This document shows, piece by piece, positions 18,901-23,414 of a DNA stretch of 23,414 nt; positions within the stretch are counted from its first letter, which is position 1, and each line of letters begins with the position of its first letter. Source of the DNA: Ectocarpus siliculosus. Its lineage: Eukaryota; Sar; Phaeophyceae; Ectocarpales; Ectocarpaceae. The notes below the pieces were generated by a model. It did not search any database. It was not told where the DNA came from and worked only from the letters and a program-made list of their open reading frames with translations. The position numbers and the translations under genes were made by a program. The stretch is from positions 1,691,970 through 1,715,383 of the forward strand of contig FN649748.1 in assembly GCA_000310025.1 (NCBI GenBank). Direction: 5' to 3'.

Positions 18901-21900
18901 ATGTACCGATTGGACGAAACACGGGGCTGATTTGAAGTGAAGACAAAAAAAGAAAGAAAAAAAAAATCAAATGTCGAAACATTGATGTGTGACCAAAAAT
19001 GCCGGAGGGAACAGACGAGCCGAGAACGGGACATGTACCGATTGGACGAAACACGGGTAGTGCTTTGTCAGACAAGTAATATCGCAGGATCGACAAGGAG
19101 GGATTATAGTGGAGTGATGGAAAGTACCGAGTTTTTCACAAAACATTATTAATGCTTTGTGGCCTGCAGGGCTGACGACTCGTACAAGACAAAAAGAAAA
19201 ATGGTCGCGACGTGTACTATGACCCGTGGGTATGGAATCATAGTGGAAAGATCCTGAGAGACAAAACATGTGCAGGGCAACGTTGGCGTACCGTGGCCAG
19301 ACGAGATATGGCACGCGACAGGGCACATGAGTCCACCGAAGTGAGACATAGACAGCATGGTAACATTCTTACGGAGTATTTCTTTTTTCTTTTTTTTTCT
19401 TACTATGACACAATAAATCCATCTCTATCTACAGAAAAAAGTCTAAGATAGATTAGCAATAAATCCATAGCGTCAGCGAAGGGTTATCTGTGTGTCTACG
19501 ATTTCCCGAACAGCACACAGCGACATCTCCCCTGTGGGTAACAGGCTCAACAAGGCAGTTTGGTAGCCATCTTTTTTCGATTTTTCAAAATCGATCCATC
19601 GAACCTCTCGGTTCTCTCCCTGCTGAAAAGACTCCACCACATCCCGTTCGACTGCTGTGGGTATATCTCTAATGGGTAGTCTTTCCGTGCGTGTATTTAT
19701 TTTCCCTTAATTCTCTTCCTGCTGTGTGAAGACATTGTGACATTGTGAGTACAAGCGGGTTGTTTGATGTACACGCGTCCAACAAACCAGCACCATGCTG
19801 TTTGCTGCCTCCGTGCCTCCCCGCGGAGGCTACCGCGCTCTCCGACGGCAGTAAGAGTTGTGTCTGGGGACAATATTAAACAACCCAGGACCGATGCGGA
19901 TGACATGAAGCCTTGATTGGTGCACACCGTGCTCCTTCCAGCACACAGGGAAAACAATTGACGGATATTATTTTGAAGTATCATACAGCAGTAGTAAACA
20001 CACATGCGTGTTCTCTCTCTCGAGGGACCCCGCACTTGGAACCCCAACAGCATACCCCCCCCACACACACATACTCTCCAGATCGGATCTTGTATCCAAG
20101 TACCCCAAACAACGTGCGTTGTACATGACATTGCATACTGTACACGGATGCCAGGTCAACACACCGCGAGCTGGGCGGGCCGACACTATTTATTTTTTTT
20201 TAACACACTTGAACACCTCTTTTTGAGAAGGTGACTGCGCGTTCATATCAATGATGTTGGGGGGGGGCGTACTCTTATCTTTTGCATGCCTTAGCGGTTA
20301 GACCATTGACCACGCGTCCTCGAGAGGACGGGGCATTGTTCCCACAGGACCGATCACCGATGGCCAATCGTTCCTTCCTACTTTGCCAAAGGTGGCTCAA
20401 AAATGTCTTCAATAGTCTATCTATCCTAACGATACCCCTTCCCGCCTTTTCAAACCGCTTCCTTTTCCCCCGTACAGCTACCGTCCTCTCCTCTCTATTC
20501 CATGCCTCAAACATCTCCCTGTACGTCCCTTGTATTGTTCCCAGCTCAGTCATGTACACTTTCCTCTCTTGTTCGTACAACTGACATTCCGCGACTACAT
20601 GAACACGGTCTTCGCACTCGAAGCCGCAATCACATTTGAACTTGTTTTCGTCGTCTACCGTCCTATGTTTTGGTGGACGTTCTGGAAGGCCTATGTCCCC
20701 GGTCCGGAATTTGCCCTTAAGCTTTGTCCCCGCATCCATTTGTCCATGTAGGTAATCCTTGAACCCTATTCCTTCTTTCAACATTCCGTACACTTCTAGA
20801 CCCTCCTTATGTGGGGGGGGGGGGGGCGTACTCTTATGCTTTGCATGCCTTAGCGGTTAGACCATTGACCACGCGTCCTCGAGAGGACGGAGCATTGTTC
20901 CCACAGGACCGATCACCGATGGCCAATCGTTCCTTCCTACTTTGCCAAAGGTGGCTCAAAAATGTCTTCCCTAGTCTGTCTATCCTACCGATGTCACTTC
21001 CCGCCTTTTCAAACCACTTCCTACGCCCCAGTACCGCTACCGTCCTCTCCTCTCTATTCCATGCCTCAAACATCTCCCTGTACGTCCCTTGTATTCTTCC
21101 CAGCTCAGTCATGTACACTTCCCTCTCCTTTTCGTACCACGGACATTCCGCGACTACATGAACACTGTCTTCGCATTCGAAGCCGCAATGACATTTGAAC
21201 TTGTCGTCTTCGTCGTCTACCGTCCTATGTCTTCGTCGACGTTCGCGAAGGCCTATGTCCCCGGTCCTGAATTTGACCTTAAGCTTTGTCCCTGCATCCA
21301 TTGGTCCATGTAGGTAATCCTTGAACCCTATTCCTTCTTTCAACATTCCGTACACTTCTAGACCCTCCTTATCCTTGGATTCTTTCCTTAGATTCTGTTC
21401 TTCTCTGTCGGCACAAGCAACAGATATCTTCTTCTTGAACCCCTGTAGACCCTCCGTTTCCAGCGTTTCATCTTCGTCGATGTCCAATCCCTTCCATACG
21501 TCCTCTACAACCTTGACCCATTCCGTGGGTTGTCTACCCCTCTTTTTGTTTGCCCACTTCGCCTCCCATACTATTCTCGGCAACCTCTCCTCTCCCATCC
21601 CGGGGGGGGGGGGGCATGCCAAATCACAGCGTTATCGAACGCGATCCCACGAATTCCGAAAAGGAGGATTGGCTTAGAAACACGCTCAGGCGTGCGTTCA
21701 CCATTAGGGGCACTATGAGACAGGCTTTTGTTCTCCAGGTTCTGCGCTACTGGCTCATGTGTGTATGTGTGTGGGGTACACACCAGACTCAACCTCTGAT
21801 GGTCGACAACAGAGGTTTTTCGAGGGACGGTACGGGAAGGGACGAACGCTTACAGTAGTACCAGTAAAGGCAGGCGGAGGTAGAGGTAGAAGAGAGGGTT

Positions 21901-23371
21901 GAGGAAGTTAGAGTGGGAGCGAGCGGCAGCTGGGCCGCCGGGCATCACCCCGAAGGTACTGGTAGAGATCTCCGACACACGTCATCTGACACATCGCAGC
22001 AATCTACGGAGATCTACGAGACATTCTGAGGTGACATTCACATGGATAAACAGATACAGTAAAAGACATTTATGCGCTTGCAACGTATCTACAAGCACGC
22101 GTTGTAAATCCGCTTTCCGTTGAGCGGAATTTCTCTCCCGGGCTCCCACGGCGCTGCATTTTCCTGGAACTCTCTGGAGGTCTGACAGAGCACTTGTTAT
22201 TCGCTTCTCAGCTGTGTGTGACAGCAGTCGTGACACGGCGAGCGTACGCAGCGCGCAATTGTGGCGGTGAGCCCCGTTCCTCTCCCATTTCAACCCTCTC
22301 AATTGCTTTGAGCGGTGGGTTCGAGGGGTCTACGTTGAGCCGAGAAATACTCAGCTTTCTCGGAGGCCTATTGCGTGTCCGGGGCGTTGTCTAGGATACA
22401 ACAAAGGTGATTGAGAGTCTCATCTCCCCCCCCCCCCCCCCCTGCCTCTCTCGCTATATGGATCAACCTGTACCTTCTTTGCTTGTCGGATGGCACGATG
22501 ACACGAAAAGGTGGGCGTAGGACCCGCCCTCTCGCTCTCCGCCCCGAACCATTTTGCAAAACAAATTGCTACCTCCCACGAACGTCGAAAACTGCTCCTT
22601 ATCACGCCGGCACATCTTGGAATCGACCTATCGAGCGGGGCGGCGAAAGCCACCAAACACCATGTACTCCTACAACCTGTACACACCTCTTGGATCTGTT
22701 CTCATGTGATGCATTTTTCCATCTGTGCCTGTAATAGCACCCCCTTGTCCTCACCACGCCCCACCCTACTGCACACTCGAATTTTGTTGAAAGGTGATTG
22801 CCGAGGATGGCTTCACCGTCTACTGGACCGTGGACACGGCCGCTGAGGAGGTCACCATGCAGGTATGCATGTAGGCGATCAAATACTGCTGGCTGTACTG
22901 TAGTATGTACGACGAACGGCCTGTGACCACCAGCGAATCTCCTCTGTCCGTGTGTTTGCTATAAATAAGATATTTCGGTACTAGAGAGAGAGAGGGAGGG
23001 AGAGAGAGGGAGAGGGAGAGAGAGAGAAGACAGGGAGAGAGACACAAACACCTGTGTACAGACTTGGCCACGCCACTACACTGGTAGCTTACAGGAGCAA
23101 GAAACAAACGACACTTCAATCGGTCCTCGTCAACAACAACAGTCCAAGTCGACCAACCCAACTTCCACACACCCGCCCAACCAACTGATGAAAGAAACAT
23201 GCGTAAAACAAAGTCGCCCTGGCGTATTTGTCCTTGACACCGCAGGTGGTTTACGACGGGGAGGGCTTTGTCGGCCTAGGGTTTTCGAGCAACGGTGCCA
23301 TGGTCCCCGCTGACGCCGTCGTAGGACTGCCGGATGAAGGCACCGCCTTGGAGTACGACCTCTCCACCTAT
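12965..23371 (+). CDS. Secreted DOMON-domain protein (5' part; continues beyond the window)
   Basis: Exons 12965-13078, 22794-22862 and 23246-23371, all phase 0, each ending in a good donor (CAG|GTATGC, CAG|GTATGC, TAT|GTGAGC). Exon 1 encodes a signal peptide: MRAGSKAF, hydrophobic core GLVAAGCVLGSALG, cleavage near ALG-Q, then SECTASTDASFDYQ. Exons 2 and 3 give VIAEDGFTVYWTVDTAAEEV and VVYDGEGFVGLGFSSNGAMV, then PADAVVGLPDEG. That is the DOMON pattern: the W-T-V strand, the GFVGLGFS strand, and the M-x-x-A-D-A-V-V-G segment. DOMON domains bind haem or sugars and are found in secreted or membrane redox proteins, often fused to cytochrome b561; what follows here is unseen. The first intron is 9,715 nt and full of mobile elements. 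The homology spans both junctions, so the split is credible. Confidence 0.82.
13079..14384 (+). other. Start of the giant DOMON intron, no recognised element
   Basis: No conserved protein frame. A short (CT)n run lies near 13180. The segment near 13967-14040 weakly resembles the downstream part of the SINE at 18700-18770 (AGCAGGAGGGGGG followed by TTCTGTGTGA-CACGG-TTGG) and may be an old decayed copy. The segment 13650-13690 weakly resembles 19674-19712. Confidence 0.5.
14385..14552. repeat. Direct repeat D, copy 1, with embedded palindrome
   Basis: About 168 bp, repeated at 14889-15058. It contains the perfect inverted repeat GTCGTGG-ACCC-CCACGAC at 14426-14443. It lies downstream (minus-strand sense) of the tyrosine-recombinase element, so it may be that element's terminal repeat. 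Confidence 0.9.
14794..14834 (-). mobile_element. 3'-tail fragment of the SINE family
   Basis: Read on the minus strand, this is AGTGCTGTGAGCGCTGATTT followed by GAAGTGAAG, then an A-rich run. The same 29 nt occur exactly on the plus strand at 18782-18810, also followed by an A-rich run. It looks like a strongly 5'-truncated retroposed copy with its A-tail, lying between the two D repeats. Confidence 0.6.
14889..15058. repeat. Direct repeat D, copy 2, with embedded palindrome
   Basis: Second copy, 504 bp from the first, with the same palindrome at 14929-14946 and small indels. The following 15059-15349 is C/T-rich on the plus strand and has no recognised gene; it would be the 3' untranslated part of the minus-strand element. 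Confidence 0.9.
15350..16058 (-). pseudogene. Tyrosine recombinase catalytic domain (broken)
   Basis: The catalytic residues are visible across two frames. An R-P-S-E box (MCRPSEIFAY, near 16010-16040) carries the first Arg. A shift to the frame of FTKEFGITRGNVAFWKGE follows at about 16000. Then come HSGRIGGATRLGAMGLSSW (H-x-x-R), GRWKSDAFQSYLR (Trp in the His/Trp position and the likely Tyr nucleophile), and a basic C-terminus. In these elements the recombinase inserts circular cDNA without target-site duplication. The frameshift between the first Arg box and the rest makes this copy inactive. Confidence 0.85.
16059..16425 (-). pseudogene. Tyrosine recombinase N-terminal (core-binding) domain, frameshifted
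   Basis: A frame beginning KMWVEWRTVAV and running to ELAKYMAYVFFCRGNQMSTI is continued, in another frame, by GKLVAVKYFHKRKRIGMDLP and HHFVRAVKAGLARESKL. This is the SAM-like helical domain pattern of phage-type integrases (short helices, A-K-Y-M-A-Y-V-F, then V-x-A-V-K-A-G). The frame change lies near 16290-16300. A single TGA separates it from the preceding RNase H frame; CGA to TGA by C deamination is a simple explanation, as the rest of that frame stays open. Confidence 0.75.
16426..17180 (-). pseudogene. RNase H domain of the DIRS-like element (fragment)
   Basis: Visible landmarks: SLGEEFHADLEWWRWAV, then SIHLLEALAMVV (the Glu helix), PVLFRGDNTSAVTWVNKCGG (the G-D-N active-site Asp) and AAHIPGVENVLADGISRW (the H-x-P-G-x-x-N-x-x-A-D motif). 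A second domain start follows at GVAPSTHATYAAA, the usual beginning of the recombinase. A 28-bp tandem duplication near the 5' end shifts the frame. The reverse transcriptase part is missing. Confidence 0.85.
17113..17168. repeat. 28-bp tandem duplication inside the RNase H fragment
   Basis: Two adjacent 28-nt copies differing at one position. Because 28 is not a multiple of three, it breaks the minus-strand frame between SLGEEFHADLEW and the rest of the domain. Confidence 0.9.
17223..17501 (-). mobile_element. tRNA-derived SINE, copy 1 (minus orientation)
   Basis: The minus strand begins GGTCGCCCCGGTGGTCTAGT. It carries an A-box-like TGGTCTAGTTGG (17479-17490) and a perfect B box GGTTCGAATCC (17437-17447), spaced as in a tRNA gene. 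Body sequence with no tRNA similarity follows, ending at GGCACTAGTGCTGT. The tRNA part cannot form proper acceptor or anticodon stems, so it is a retroposon head with an internal RNA polymerase III promoter, not a tRNA gene. A second copy lies inverted at 18515. This copy lacks the A-rich tail. Confidence 0.75.
17502..18514. other. Intron sequence between the two SINE copies
   Basis: No gene recognised. It contains an 11-bp inverted repeat, CCAAATCGGGA at 17770-17780 and TCCCGATTTGG at 17811-17821, and a hairpin CCGGGGA-ATC-TCCCCGG at 18246-18262. Neither has a known role here. Confidence 0.5.
18515..18834 (+). mobile_element. tRNA-derived SINE, copy 2 (plus orientation), with A-rich tail
   Basis: Same family as 17223-17501, in the opposite orientation. 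A box 18526-18537; B box 18570-18580 with one T-to-C change. A second A-box-like TGGCCTAGTGGA follows at 18633-18644. The copy continues past the end of copy 1 into AGCGCTGATTTGAAGTGAAG and an A-rich tail, which supports retroposition by a LINE partner. The boundary of the tail is uncertain because a tandem duplication starts there. Confidence 0.75.
18794..19056. repeat. 132-bp tandem duplication
   Basis: Two head-to-tail copies (18794-18925 and 18926-19056), essentially identical, each starting at the SINE 3'-tail segment GCTGATTTGAAGTGAAGAC and running through an A-rich run to GGACGAAACACGG. The near identity implies a recent event (or an assembly artefact). Confidence 0.92.
19057..20258. 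other. Intron sequence, no recognised element
   Basis: No conserved frame or RNA gene. T-rich tract near 19379-19400; small direct duplication GACATTGT at 19730-19745. I see nothing else to support. Confidence 0.5.
20268..20812 (-). mobile_element. LINE 3' end, copy A (5'-truncated ORF2 C-terminus)
   Basis: The minus-strand frame (20275-20793) reads KEGIGFKDYLHGQMDAGTKL, then KCDCGFECEDRVHVVAECQLY, a C-x-C-x8-H-x4-C knuckle typical of the C-terminus of non-LTR retrotransposon ORF2. Then come YREMFEAWNREERTVAV and TFLSHLWQSRKERLAIGDR. It aligns over its whole length with copy B, offset about 559 bp. Its 5' end stops abruptly at poly-G (20813-20826), and its 3' end stops at a nine-base poly-G (20259-20267 on the plus strand). 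No reverse transcriptase domain is present. Confidence 0.85.
20827..21716 (-). mobile_element. LINE 3' end, copy B (longer, frame interrupted by poly-C)
   Basis: The minus-strand frame (20834 to about 21601) has KKRGRQPTEWVKVVEDVW, the K-R-G-R-P-x-x-W element found after the thumb of LINE reverse transcriptases, followed by the same Cys-His knuckle as copy A (KCHCGFECEDSVHVVAECPW). Upstream, in a different frame, lies VSKPILLFGIRGIAFDNAVI, resembling the K-P-I-L-L-Y-G thumb motif. A run of 13 C on the minus strand (21602-21614) separates the two, so a homopolymer length change can explain the frame break. The reverse transcriptase core is absent. This is a dead, 5'-truncated copy. Confidence 0.83.
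21717..22793 (+). other. 3' part of the giant DOMON intron
   Basis: No gene recognised. Contains a 17-base C run (22426-22442) and a perfect 8-bp hairpin CCGAGAAA (22340-22347) with TTTCTCGG (22356-22363). It ends in TTGAAAG at the acceptor for the first DOMON exon. Confidence 0.5.
22983..23041. repeat. (GA)n-rich microsatellite in the second DOMON intron
   Basis: A GAGAGA/GAGGGA purine tract inside the 22863-23245 intron. Simple sequence only. Confidence 0.9.
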
Positions 23372-23392
23372 GTGAGCACATGACGACCCAGC

Positions 23393-23413
23393 GGGGGGGG
23401 GGGAGGGGGGGGG
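23393..23413. repeat. Poly-G tract at the window end
   Basis: Eleven G, one A, nine G. It lies just past the third DOMON exon, within what should be its third intron. Confidence 0.9.
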
Positions 23414-23414
23414 A

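Noticed and set aside
23372-23383. Stop codon (V-S-T-stop) ending the DOMON protein after exon 3
   Set aside because: GTGAGC directly after the last matched residue is a strong donor, the DOMON domain is incomplete at this point, and all previous introns in the gene are phase 0. A truncated reading is less likely, though not excluded.
1-23414. CRISPR array, bacterial operon or phage content
   Set aside because: No regularly spaced short repeats, no ribosome-binding sites or co-directional gene strings. All recognised genes are eukaryotic and intron-split.

Overview
The window is nuclear DNA from an intron-rich eukaryote. Genes are split by GT-AG introns of about 350-620 nt, lie on alternating strands and are separated by short gaps. 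Coding DNA is GC-rich, and long G/C homopolymers are frequent. Together with gene content (RFT1, Derlin, NSRP1, DOMON) and tyrosine-recombinase retrotransposon remains, this suggests a stramenopile, most likely a brown alga (Ectocarpus-like). That assignment is inference; no species can be proven from the sequence alone.

Layout. (1) 1-1526, + strand: the 3' part of an NSRP1/CCDC55-like nuclear speckle splicing regulator; its 5' exons lie outside the window. (2) 2406-5435, - strand, possibly extending to 6488: a five- or six-exon Derlin (Der1) gene with acidic extensions at both ends; a candidate upstream exon would add a signal peptide. (3) 6748-11147, + strand: a complete five-exon RFT1 gene (glycolipid scrambling/flipping for N-glycosylation), 834 codons after joining. 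(4) 11323-12934: two pairs of direct repeats (about 205 and 250 bp) arranged R1-X-R1-R2-Y-R2 immediately upstream of the next gene. (5) 12965-23371, + strand, open at the 3' end: a secreted DOMON-domain protein. Its signal-peptide exon is separated from the DOMON exons by a 9,715-nt intron.

The giant intron is a transposon graveyard. It contains a direct-repeat pair with an embedded palindrome (14385-15058), a broken DIRS-like tyrosine-recombinase retrotransposon on the - strand (15350 to about 17187), two oppositely oriented copies of a tRNA-derived SINE (17223-17501 and 18515-18834), a 132-bp tandem duplication (18794-19056), and two tandem 5'-truncated LINE 3' ends on the - strand (20268-21716) separated by poly-G.

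Functional theme. RFT1 serves ER N-glycosylation. Derlin serves either ER-associated degradation or, if the upstream exon is real, protein import across the periplastid membrane of a secondary plastid. The DOMON protein enters the secretory pathway. These are ordinary eukaryotic single-copy genes, not an operon. I found no CRISPR array, no bacterial-type operon and no clear functional tRNA or rRNA. I saw no convincing new multi-gene system; the best leads are the Derlin targeting exon, the repeat architecture in front of the DOMON gene, and the transposon-filled intron.
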